Source: Paenibacillus planticolens (GTDB lineage: Bacteria; Bacillota; Bacilli; Paenibacillales; NBRC-103111). From it: a stretch of 64,000 nucleotides of DNA. The DNA lies in assembly GCF_013141725.1 (NCBI RefSeq), contig NZ_WHNZ01000078.1, positions 156,479 through 220,478 on the forward strand, written 5' to 3'. Positions 51,081 through 57,707 of the stretch are shown piece after piece. Position 1 is the first letter of the stretch. The number at the start of each line of letters is the position of its first letter. The position numbers and the translations under genes were made by a program. Under the pieces are notes generated by a model. That model did no database searches. It was not told the origin of the DNA and saw only the letters and a list, made by a program, of their open reading frames with translations.

Positions 51081-51842
51081 TTATTTATGTACTACACTGA
51101 CGGAATAAAGCTCAACAATAGTATATGGCGTAGTGCTAACCGAACCTGATGTCGCAGTTTGATCGTAATTGCCGGCCTTGAAGTAGAAAGTTTTTCCTGA
51201 GAAGCTTGGTTTTTTAGAAAATACCTGCGTGCCATTGATTTTAACGGTCGCTACGCCACCGGAAAGCGACATTTCATAAGTGAATTTTGAACCTAGAGCA
51301 GCTTTGGTGCTTAAATCGGTGTAGGTACCGGCTCCTTTTGCCTCTTCATATAATAATTTGAAATTGCCTCCTTTGGAGTTGGGGGTTGCTTCATACTCCA
51401 ATTCGACCAATGGTATTGAATCGGTACTGTTGAAAATTTGTCCAATCGTAGTTGAACCGCTCGAACCTCCGCCCTGTAATGTCACTGCTGCTGTATTCGT
51501 CATTGTGTTAGTTCCGGTCCAACTCCAAGCTGCATTGCTTCCGCCGGTTGTTTGTTCCCTCATCTCGGAACGGGGATGAGACGAGCCCGATGTTGTACTC
51601 CCAGTCTGAGGGTCCATGAACGCTTGGCCTCCGTCGGAAGCCGTATAGAAATATTTACTGGAATATCCCGAAACCAGTTGTGACGAACTAATCGTCGAGC
51701 CGTCCGGCTGCTGCAATGACCAAATATGGTAATCAATACTTGGTGCAGCACTTGCTAGCGACATCACAGAGACAGTCAACAAAGCGGTCAAACCAAGCGC
51801 AAAACCTACTTTTTTAGCCTTTCCTGGAGAAACAAATGTCAT
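51081..51842 (-). CDS. Secreted polysaccharide lyase family 7 (alginate lyase-like)
   Basis: 253-residue secreted enzyme with a jelly-roll fold. A signal peptide (VGFALGLTALLTVSVMSLASAA) ends near residue 33. PL7 motifs: RSEMR (usual R-(S/T)-E-L-R) and YFKAGNYDQ (usual Y-F-K-x-G-x-Y-x-Q), whose Tyr and Gln are active-site residues. The third motif Q-(I/V)-H reads QIF, so the catalytic His is replaced by Phe. Start: ATG 51842 or 51845, 9 or 6 bases after GAGAGG; ATG 51851 directly abuts it. A near-consensus cre lies upstream. It should cleave alginate or another uronate-containing polymer, with altered chemistry if QIF is correct. Confidence 0.8.
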   Translation of the reverse strand: MTFVSPGKAKKVGFALGLTALLTVSVMSLASAAPSIDYHIWSLQQPDGSTISSSQLVSGYSSKYFYTASDGGQAFMDPQTGSTTSGSSHPRSEMREQTTGGSNAAWSWTGTNTMTNTAAVTLQGGGSSGSTTIGQIFNSTDSIPLVELEYEATPNSKGGNFKLLYEEAKGAGTYTDLSTKAALGSKFTYEMSLSGGVATVKINGTQVFSKKPSFSGKTFYFKAGNYDQTATSGSVSTTPYTIVELYSVSVVHK

Positions 51843-51860
51843 CATCCTCATCCTCTCTTT

Positions 51861-51874
51861 TGCAAGCGTTTACA
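51861..51874 (-). promoter_or_regulatory. cre site before the PL7 lyase gene
   Basis: On the minus strand TGTAAACGCTTGCA differs from TGWAANCGNTNWCA at one position. It lies about 20 bases before the start codon; catabolite repression of the lyase is likely. Confidence 0.65.
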
Positions 51875-52021
51875 AATATAACTTTAATCGAAATCCCAGC
51901 ACTTTTGTTTCACAGTATTGCTCAAAAGTTATGTTGTATTGCTTACTTTGAGTGGAGGCAGCCGGTCTAAGTAGAGCGGCTGTCTCTTCTCAGTTAACGA
52001 TTCCGAGGCTTGTGTCATTCA

Positions 52022-53320
52022 TTATTCCGATGCAGCGGCTGTTTCGTGTTCAATATAGAGATATTTTGCTTTTTCGTCGTAGGCCAGCAATTCCGAATAT
52101 CTTCCCCAATCAATCAAAATATCAAGTTGATGACCGGCCTCTTCTAATCCAAAATGTTTTTCGAAGATTTCCAGGAAAAATTCCCGTTCCATTTTGTTGT
52201 TCGATTTAGAATGCAGGATCCAGATAATCTTCTCGACCATAGGGACGTGCTGAAGCACCTGCTTTTTGAAGATATCTTTCCTGTCCAAAACACTTGCATC
52301 AGCAAAATGACGGCCAATTTCCGTTAATTCGATATCTCCATGCTGGATGCAGGCAAAACCGAGCATCTGAGCTGCTTCCACAATTGGCAAAAAGTCCTCC
52401 AAATTCAGGCTTAATTGATCCGCCAGTTTGTATAAATCGACCGTTTTGCCAAGATCATCAATCAACTCAATAAATCCTGTAAGCGCACCCGCAGGTACTT
52501 CTTGAACTTTTTCGATCTTTTTCTTCTGTTCTTCGACATGTTCATTATGCTTGATTTCACGTTTGGTCAATATGGAATAAATTTTATCAACAAGCCCTGT
52601 AAATTGCGTTTCTTGTTTGTCGCGCCAATGAGGCATAGGAATCACAATATCCGATATAACACGAGCCGGGTCTCGAGATAAGACAATCGCCCGATCGGAC
52701 ATATACACCGCTTCTTCAATACTGTGTGTGACCATAATGATTGATTTTGTAGGGATTTTTTTCTCTGTCCATAATTCAAGCAAGTCCCGCTTAAGGTTTT
52801 CCGCTGTTAACACGTCTAAGGCCGAAAAAGGCTCATCCATCAGCAGAATATCCGGTTCCATAACCAGTGCGCGGCCAATGCCGACACGTTGTTTCATACC
52901 GCCTGACAGTTCTTTGGGGTATGCGCCTTCGAATCCGTCGAGACCCACCATATCAATTATGGAGAGGGCTTTGCGCATTTTTTCAGTTTCCGTTAATGGT
53001 TTGTTTTCAAGCCCTAACTTTACGTTCTCAAGTACCGTAAGCCAAGGAAATAATGCAAAGGATTGAAACACCATCCCCACGCCCGGATTGGTTCCCTGTA
53101 TTTCATGCCCGTTATACAAAACGGTACCTTGAGAAGGAGGCACAAGTCCGGCAATAATACGCAGCAGGGTAGATTTGCCCGAGCCGGAAGGTCCCAGAAT
53201 GGATACAAACTCACCCTCTGCAATATTCAACTGTATATCTTCTAGAATGCTGACATTCATCGTATTGGGCATATCATAACGTTTGCTTACTTTTTGAAGT
53301 TGGATTAATGTATTTTTCAT
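52022..53320 (-). CDS. ABC transporter ATP-binding protein with C-terminal AAA-associated domain
   Basis: 432-residue ATPase of the nitrate/sulfonate/taurine class. Nucleotide-binding domain residues 5-245: Walker A GPSGSGKST, Q-loop FQSFALFPWL, signature LSGGMKQRVGIGRAL, Walker B DILLMDEPFSALD, switch VTHSIEEA. From about 285 a second domain of 150 residues (TGFIELIDDLGKTVDLYKLADQLSLNLEDFLPIVEAAQMLGF) matches the AAA-associated C-terminal domain of such ATPases, probably regulatory. ATG 53320 has GAGGTG 7 bases upstream. It follows the fused permease gene by 12 bases, both downstream of the M-box leader. Confidence 0.88.
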   Translation of the reverse strand: MKNTLIQLQKVSKRYDMPNTMNVSILEDIQLNIAEGEFVSILGPSGSGKSTLLRIIAGLVPPSQGTVLYNGHEIQGTNPGVGMVFQSFALFPWLTVLENVKLGLENKPLTETEKMRKALSIIDMVGLDGFEGAYPKELSGGMKQRVGIGRALVMEPDILLMDEPFSALDVLTAENLKRDLLELWTEKKIPTKSIIMVTHSIEEAVYMSDRAIVLSRDPARVISDIVIPMPHWRDKQETQFTGLVDKIYSILTKREIKHNEHVEEQKKKIEKVQEVPAGALTGFIELIDDLGKTVDLYKLADQLSLNLEDFLPIVEAAQMLGFACIQHGDIELTEIGRHFADASVLDRKDIFKKQVLQHVPMVEKIIWILHSKSNNKMEREFFLEIFEKHFGLEEAGHQLDILIDWGRYSELLAYDEKAKYLYIEHETAAASE

Positions 53321-53332
53321 GATCAAACACCT

Positions 53333-55060
53333 CTATTCCAGATGATATTTTTTTTCTGAGATCGCGTACAGCTTACGCCAAACCAGCCGGTTTACAAGCA
53401 CAACCATCAAACACATCACAATAATGCCCCAGATGATTTGCGGCCAATCTCCCTTTGTTGTTGCTTGGGCGATAAAAGAACCTAATCCAGATGCTTGTAA
53501 AGTGCTGTCTTTCCAAGATACAAGCTCGGAGACGATACTTGCGTTCCAGGCTCCTCCGCTTGCTGTAATACACCCTGTAACGAGAAACGGAAACACGCTC
53601 GGCAATATTAACTTCAACCATGTTTGTACCCGGGTCAATCGCAAAATCGACGCTGCCTCTTTCAAATCGGAAGGAATAGCCATCGCTCCGGCAATGACGT
53701 TAAACAAGATGTACCACTGGGTTCCCAACATCATGAGCGGAATAGAACCTATGTTCATACTTACTCCAAGCTTCAAGTACAGAATTGTAAACAAGGGGAA
53801 TGCCATATTAGCCGGAAAAGAAGCTAGTACCTGAACAATGGGCTGAGCAATCCTTGAAAGTTTGGGATTCATACCGATCATGACGCCTACAGGAACCGTC
53901 CAGACGACAGCTAGAAGGGTTGATACGAATACGCGCAGTGCGGTTTTCATTCCGAGCACAACAACTCTAATTAATTCGCTCCATGACAGCTGTATGATTT
54001 CTAAAACGGCTTCATAGACATACTTGGCAACGAAGAGGATAACGATGATCCAAATGATCGAGGTCACACTTTTGGACACGAAAGACGACGGTTTCGGCCA
54101 TTGGATGGAGGAACTCCTTTGTTTGAATCTGTTTGTTAAGTCGTGAAAGAAAATGGCAACGGTATGATTGACATAACGAATGAATCGCGCACGTTTTAAA
54201 ATGTCATAAACCCAAGATTGCGGAACTTCCGCTGCTTCCGAGTGCTCGTTCTTAAACTTTTGTGCCCAAGCGACAAGCGGCCGCCAGAACAATTGGTCCA
54301 CAAGACATATCATAATGACCATGGTAATTATTGAATATATAATGGCCCTTACATTCCCTTGGTCGGCAGCCATTGCCATATAGGAGCCGATTCCAGGCAA
54401 ATGAATGTCTTGATTCAACACACTGATCGACTCGCTTGCCGCGAGAAAGAACCAGCCTCCGCCGAATGACATCATGCTGTTCCAAACTAATCCGATCATA
54501 GAAAAAGGCACTTCAAGCTTGGTAAAACGAGACCATACGCCGAGTCGATGAATACTGGCCGCTTCGTTTAGCGGGCGTGGAATCGTCGTAAGGGAATGAT
54601 AAAAACTGAAAGTCATGTTCCATACTTGACCGGTAAAAATAGCAAAAATCGAAGCACATTCAACACCAAGCAGACTCCCTGGAAAGAGCGCCATGAACAT
54701 CATCACAGTGGCTGAAAGAAACCCAAGCACCGGAACAGATTGTAAGATGTCTATCGCAGGAATCATGATTTTTTCAGCCATGCGGTTATATGCAGCGATA
54801 CGCCCGTAGACAAATGTAAATAATAGTGAAGCCCCGAAGGCAATAAACATTCTGAGCAGCGATCGTCCCGCGTAATAAGGAAGCAGATGCGGGTCAAGGT
54901 TCATCGTCGGTTGATCGCTTTCGGATAAAGGAACTTCCATGCCGGCACCAAGATGGGCTGTTAAATAAAGAATAGATAAGAGCATGAGAATGACCATAAC
55001 GTCGGCCAATCCGAATTTATATTTATTGCTAATATTGAGAAAACCGTTCCATTTCATCAT
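53333..55060 (-). CDS. Fused (duplicated) ABC transporter permease
   Basis: 575-residue membrane protein made of two BPD_transp_1 halves (about 60-285 and 365-570), each with an EAA-like loop: NEAASIHRLGVWSRFTKLEVPFSM and KEAASILRLTRVQTWLKLILPSVFP. It corresponds to the class annotated as anion-type importers with duplicated permease, in which one chain replaces two subunits. ATG 55060 has AAAGGGGG upstream; the longer frame to 55120 runs through a terminator hairpin. No substrate-binding protein gene adjoins it. Expression is under an M-box and a second leader terminator, so magnesium or a related solute is a candidate substrate rather than nitrate or sulfonate. Confidence 0.85.
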   Translation of the reverse strand: MMKWNGFLNISNKYKFGLADVMVILMLLSILYLTAHLGAGMEVPLSESDQPTMNLDPHLLPYYAGRSLLRMFIAFGASLLFTFVYGRIAAYNRMAEKIMIPAIDILQSVPVLGFLSATVMMFMALFPGSLLGVECASIFAIFTGQVWNMTFSFYHSLTTIPRPLNEAASIHRLGVWSRFTKLEVPFSMIGLVWNSMMSFGGGWFFLAASESISVLNQDIHLPGIGSYMAMAADQGNVRAIIYSIITMVIMICLVDQLFWRPLVAWAQKFKNEHSEAAEVPQSWVYDILKRARFIRYVNHTVAIFFHDLTNRFKQRSSSIQWPKPSSFVSKSVTSIIWIIVILFVAKYVYEAVLEIIQLSWSELIRVVVLGMKTALRVFVSTLLAVVWTVPVGVMIGMNPKLSRIAQPIVQVLASFPANMAFPLFTILYLKLGVSMNIGSIPLMMLGTQWYILFNVIAGAMAIPSDLKEAASILRLTRVQTWLKLILPSVFPFLVTGCITASGGAWNASIVSELVSWKDSTLQASGLGSFIAQATTKGDWPQIIWGIIVMCLMVVLVNRLVWRKLYAISEKKYHLE

Positions 55061-55084
55061 GAAAACCCCCTTTGCAAATAAAAA

Positions 55085-55112
55085 GCTCTCCTCAGCATTG
55101 CATGAGGAGAGC
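55085..55112 (-). terminator. Attenuator terminator before the fused permease gene
   Basis: On the minus strand GCTCTCCTCA-TGCAATGC-TGAGGAGAGC is a perfect 10-bp hairpin followed by TTTTTATTT. It ends only about 25 bases before the permease ATG, with nothing but the ribosome site between, so it must be read through or prevented for the transporter to be made. Confidence 0.85.
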
Positions 55113-55208
55113 GTAAACATTCCATTGTTCAGTTTGCAATCAGGTTCATCGGCTCGGCAAATGAACCCTTTGCAAAAAAGGGTTTGATTTGCTTACGGTT
55201 TGCTGAGG
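55091..55208 (-). promoter_or_regulatory. Possible antiterminator and competing hairpins in the leader
   Basis: Minus-strand CCTCAGCA (55208-55201) is exactly complementary to TGCTGAGG (55098-55091) in the loop and 3' arm of the following terminator. Between them AACCCTTT/AAAGGGTT and GGTTCAT/ATGAACC can form two hairpins that share GGTT and so exclude each other. The first strand of the antiterminator and the stop codon of the 49-codon leader ORF lie in this region, so ribosome position could choose the structure. Confidence 0.5.
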
Positions 55209-55295
55209 GCATACTGGTAGATGGAAATACGAATTCCGTGGCAGCAAAGCATTTTTTGATCTGTTCAACTGTCGCATTCGACTACTACTGTCCAT
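55146..55295 (-). CDS. Predicted 49-residue leader peptide between M-box and ABC transporter
   Basis: 49-codon ORF with a strong site GGGGGG 9 bases before ATG 55295. The peptide is basic and polar, with five prolines (19, 27, 30, 39, 47) and no recognisable domain. It lies after the M-box terminator and ends inside the competing hairpins before the second terminator. Proline-containing leader peptides control mgtA in enteric bacteria; by analogy it may control termination rather than act as a protein. No family match is known to me; coding status rests on position and ribosome site only. Confidence 0.45.
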   Translation of the reverse strand: MDSSSRMRQLNRSKNALLPRNSYFHLPVCPQQTVSKSNPFLQRVHLPSR

Positions 55296-55317
55296 TTCCA
55301 GTTTCCCCCCTTTGTAC

Positions 55318-55356
55318 ATATAATATGAAAGCCCCCCGGGATTGGTCCCAGGGGGC
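55318..55356 (-). terminator. Terminator belonging to the M-box riboswitch
   Basis: On the minus strand GCCCCCTGGG-ACCAAT-CCCGGGGGGC followed by TTTCATATTATAT. It lies 35 bases after the aptamer. The GGACTAGGGGG end of the aptamer can pair with its CCCCC arm, giving the usual on/off switch. Confidence 0.75.
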
Positions 55357-55387
55357 ATAAGTTCACAATGAAATAAACCGGTTCCCC

Positions 55388-55546
55388 CTAGTCCAGTTTT
55401 AGCACTATACAACGTAAAGAGCGGTTGCTCTTAGCCACCTTATGAAAAGCCTTAATCCGGCAGTTCCTGTTCTACCCATTGGCATCTTTCGATATTTCCG
55501 GGCAGTGGCCTATGTTCGTATAGGAGCCTCACCTAACGAGGACATA
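55388..55546 (-). ncRNA. M-box (ykoK) magnesium riboswitch aptamer
   Basis: The minus strand has the M-box core elements in order: GTTAGGTGAGGCTCCTATA, GGCCACTGCCCGGAAA, CGAAAGATGCCAATGGGT, AACAGGAACTGCCGG, TTAAGGCTTTTCATAAGGTG and TAGTGCTAAAACTGG. P1 closes through GTCC (55543-55540) with GGAC (55394-55391). M-box RNAs bind several Mg2+ ions and, when magnesium is plentiful, end transcription of transporter genes. Here the aptamer is followed by its own terminator, then by a leader ORF, a second terminator and a fused-permease ABC transporter, an unusual target. Confidence 0.93.
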
Positions 55547-55561
55547 TTCAATTACATTGAA

Positions 55562-55591
55562 AGCTTACTCCCAAATACATTTATTTGTCAA
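55562..55591 (-). promoter_or_regulatory. Promoter of the M-box leader
   Basis: On the minus strand TTGACA (55591-55586), 18 bases, then TAAGCT (55567-55562). The -35 is perfect and the -10 weak. Transcription would begin about 55555, just before the aptamer. Confidence 0.55.
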
Positions 55592-55659
55592 TGATGAAAT
55601 TGATTTTTAGATGAGCTAAAGTTATTATGGATTCACATAATCTTTGATGGAGGTGCTGA

Positions 55660-56061
55660 ATGAAGTATTCCCAGGCAACCGACTATGCGCTTCACGCGAT
55701 GCTTTATCTGGTAACGTCAGCGCCCGATAAGCCTGTTGTTGGCGTGCAATTGCTGGCTGAGAAGCTAGGCGTTTCACAGACCTATCTATCCAAGTTGATG
55801 ACCAAGCTTGTCAAGGCCGGACTGATTCAGTCCTCACCGGGCGCCAACGGCGGGTATCGCCTCAAGCACAAGCAGGAGGATATCTCCTTTCTCGATATCA
55901 TTCGTGCGATCGAAGGGACAGCCTCTTTGTTCGAATGCAGCTTTAATCACGGAACCGAGTGTCTGATCCAGCAGGTTGTGATTGACGCGGAACGACAGAT
56001 GGAGCAGTATCTGGAAAGCAAGAAAATAGCGGATTTGGCGAATGTACGGAAGATGGAGTAG
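55660..56061 (+). CDS. Rrf2-family transcriptional regulator
   Basis: 133-residue Rrf2-type regulator: KYSQATDYALHAMLYL, LAEKLGVSQTYLSKLMTKLVKAGLIQSSPGANGGYRL (winged helix, recognition helix and wing), then the sensor loop. Iron-sulfur members carry three Cys in that loop; here only Cys93 and Cys101 are found (ECSFNHGTEC) with no third, so cluster binding is uncertain and redox or thiol sensing possible. ATG 55660 has GGAGGTG 6 bases upstream. It is divergent from the M-box transporter unit and followed by a terminator; its target is not evident. Confidence 0.88.
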   Translation: MKYSQATDYALHAMLYLVTSAPDKPVVGVQLLAEKLGVSQTYLSKLMTKLVKAGLIQSSPGANGGYRLKHKQEDISFLDIIRAIEGTASLFECSFNHGTECLIQQVVIDAERQMEQYLESKKIADLANVRKME

Positions 56062-56064
56062 GGG

Positions 56065-56087
56065 GAGGCGAAGCTTGCCTCTTTTTT
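56065..56087 (+). terminator. Intrinsic terminator after the Rrf2 gene
   Basis: GAGGC-GAAGCTT-GCCTC followed by six T, four bases after the stop codon. Confidence 0.8.
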
Positions 56088-56096
56088 CATGCAGGA

Positions 56097-56280
56097 GAGG
56101 AGAACTACAGGGCGCTATTTTGCTGGAAACAACCCTTTCGGCTAGGGGAAGGGAACTAGGGTCTGCTATTTCACCATTCCGAGCAGGGAGGTAAATCATT
56201 GTGGTGAAATAAGACCCTGTAGTTCTCCTCGGGCGCCCGAAATGCCACTTTTCCCCGAAATAAGGGAATGGAGTTCCCTT
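56097..56280. repeat. Four-unit intergenic element, GGGAACTAC family (copy B)
   Basis: Direct units at 56097 (GAGGAGAACTACAGGGCGCT) and 56149 (AGGGAACTAGGGTCTGCTAT); inverted units at 56203 (GGTGAAATAAGACCCTGTAG) and 56257-56280 (ending GGAGTTCCCTT). Offsets 0, 52, 106, 160. Closest relative in the window is copy A. It lies between the Rrf2 terminator and the SemiSWEET gene. Confidence 0.75.
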
Positions 56281-56406
56281 TGCTATACTCAATGCCCTCC
56301 TCACGCTCCAATGCATGCGATAAAAATACACTCGAATCCCCATTCCGACATATGATACGTGTAGAACAAAAAGCGGCATCATATAGAAATAAATGAGGTG
56401 CATTAG

Positions 56407-56676
56407 ATGTTTTTTTCTGTCATGCAACTAATCGGCGGCGTTATTCTTTCATTGGGTTGGCTTCCTCAAATCATTCAAATTTTGAAAACGAAATCTGTAG
56501 CGGACTTAAGTTTAAAGGCGTATTTGCTTATGCTTTTAGGAATTAGCCTTATGGAAGCTTATGCAATAAGTTTGGCTGTCACGGGTGCCGGCTTAGCTTT
56601 TTTGATAACAAACACATTATCTTTATGCGTTGTGTTACTCGTTATCACTTTAATTTTAAAGTATCGATCGATCTAA
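56407..56676 (+). CDS. SemiSWEET-like PQ-loop transporter
   Basis: 89-residue membrane protein with three TM helices and the PQ-loop motif GWLPQIIQILKTKSVADLS in the first helix and loop. This is the bacterial SemiSWEET/MtN3-like design, which works as a dimer to carry sugars across the membrane, although some PQ-loop proteins carry other solutes. ATG 56407 has GAGGTG 6-7 bases upstream. Single gene ended by a terminator; substrate unknown. Confidence 0.82.
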   Translation: MFFSVMQLIGGVILSLGWLPQIIQILKTKSVADLSLKAYLLMLLGISLMEAYAISLAVTGAGLAFLITNTLSLCVVLLVITLILKYRSI

Positions 56677-56684
56677 AATGAGAA

Positions 56685-56716
56685 GGCAGCGGACCAAATT
56701 GGTTCTGCTGCTTTTT
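56685..56716 (+). terminator. Intrinsic terminator after the SemiSWEET gene
   Basis: GGCAGCGGACC and GGTTCTGCTGC pair with one bulge around AAATT, followed by TTTTT. Confidence 0.75.
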
Positions 56717-56739
56717 CCAGTACAGGGGATAACAAGAGC

Positions 56740-57186
56740 TTAGATAATTGAATAATTAACCCAATCCCCCTTCATGCTGCCCATTTTATCAAAAAAACGT
56801 TGAGCTCGTGTATTATCCGTACCCGTTATCCAAGACATGTGGGCAAATTCATGATCCTGCGTGTATTTTTGACATTCTAAAAACAGTTGTAATTCCACTT
56901 CTGTATCTCGGTATTGCTCAATAACAAAAAGGTCGTTCATTACGGTATATTTATCTGCTTTCATCGTGCTGAATGTAAAGAATAATGTGGCAAAACCAAC
57001 TAACTTTCCGTTTTGTATTGCAACAAACTGTACGCCATTTTGCTTTTCTAAAAGCATCTGAATTAAATGATGAACTTTTTCAGTGGCGGGTCTGGGTTTC
57101 TTATAAAAACCAACGATGTATTCGTACATTAACTCGGTCAAACCGTCCAAATCATCAAGTTCAGCACTTCTTATGACAAGTGACAT
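56740..57186 (-). CDS. GNAT-family N-acetyltransferase
   Basis: 148-residue acetyl-CoA-dependent acetyltransferase. N-terminal VIRSAELDDLDGLTELMYEYI, central beta-strands NGVQFVAIQNGKLVGFATLFFTFST, a VMNDLFVIEQYRDTEVELQLF acetyl-CoA-binding segment (the usual R/Q-x-x-G-x-G/A is altered to YRDTEVE), and C-terminal WITGTDNTRAQRFFDKMGSMKGDWVNYSI. ATG 57186 has GGGAGG 7-8 bases upstream. The acceptor, an amine on a small molecule, cannot be named. Convergent with the SemiSWEET gene. Confidence 0.82.
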   Translation of the reverse strand: MSLVIRSAELDDLDGLTELMYEYIVGFYKKPRPATEKVHHLIQMLLEKQNGVQFVAIQNGKLVGFATLFFTFSTMKADKYTVMNDLFVIEQYRDTEVELQLFLECQKYTQDHEFAHMSWITGTDNTRAQRFFDKMGSMKGDWVNYSII

Positions 57187-57386
57187 GATAGAGCCTCCCA
57201 TTTTTTGATATGCATAAGTATACGGTATATTGTATTTTTATGCAATTCTATGATGTGCGTAAACTTATTTCAGCAGACTCTCAGTGAATGCTCAACCGTC
57301 CTTCAGTTGGCGTTAACAAACTTTTAAGAAACGGAGCCTATACTTCAACTTGTAAGAAAAAAACGAGAAGAGAGGTGGAGAAAAGC

Positions 57387-57707
57387 ATGAGGCATGAAAA
57401 TTCGGGAGGCCGGTTTGATGTCGGCAATCAGTTCCCAGGGGGATTTGCAGATGGTCATTATCATCACGGATTCCATGGTGGACCGATCCTTTTTATTGCA
57501 TTTGGACTCTTACTTGTTATCATTGCCTGGGTATTTTGGAAGAATATCAAAAAAAGAAGAATGAACATAAACACTGTGGTTATGCCTGCGTTAACTATGG
57601 ACGGGCATTCCGTCTTGTACCATGCGCCATCGTCGCAGCGAGCAGCGGCCTTGGACCAATGGGAACGAAACTTACTTAAGGAGGACAAGGAAAATGGGCA
57701 TTTTTAA
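57387..57707 (+). CDS. Small membrane protein, Gly/His-rich N terminus, upstream of pspA
   Basis: 106-residue protein not assigned to a family. Residues 1-32 are rich in Gly, His, Phe and Asp (NSGGRFDVGNQFPGG, GHYHHGFHGG), then one TM helix (GPILFIAFGLLLVIIAWVFW), a basic stop-transfer KNIKKRR, and a soluble tail ending SQRAAALDQWERNLL. ATG 57387 follows GAGGTGGAG; upstream in-frame codons have no ribosome site. It overlaps the pspA gene by 14 bases, so both are coupled. By position it recalls LiaI-type membrane anchors of PspA proteins, though the sequence differs; the His cluster could bind metal. Confidence 0.65.
   Translation: MRHENSGGRFDVGNQFPGGFADGHYHHGFHGGPILFIAFGLLLVIIAWVFWKNIKKRRMNINTVVMPALTMDGHSVLYHAPSSQRAAALDQWERNLLKEDKENGHF

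Noticed and set aside
55139..55148. TGAACCTGAT on the minus strand, as in a TPP (THI-box) riboswitch
   Set aside because: The other THI-box parts (GGGGTGC, CTGAGA, GCGTAGGGA) are missing around it; it is more simply part of the competing hairpins.
19326..56280. Four-unit elements as CRISPR remnants
   Set aside because: Units are not identical, two of four are inverted, and there are no cas genes or spacer-like unique blocks of constant length between identical repeats.
19326..56280. Four-unit elements as ordinary terminators
   Set aside because: They are 180-190 bp, lack T-runs at the stems, and several lie beyond a separate, clear intrinsic terminator.
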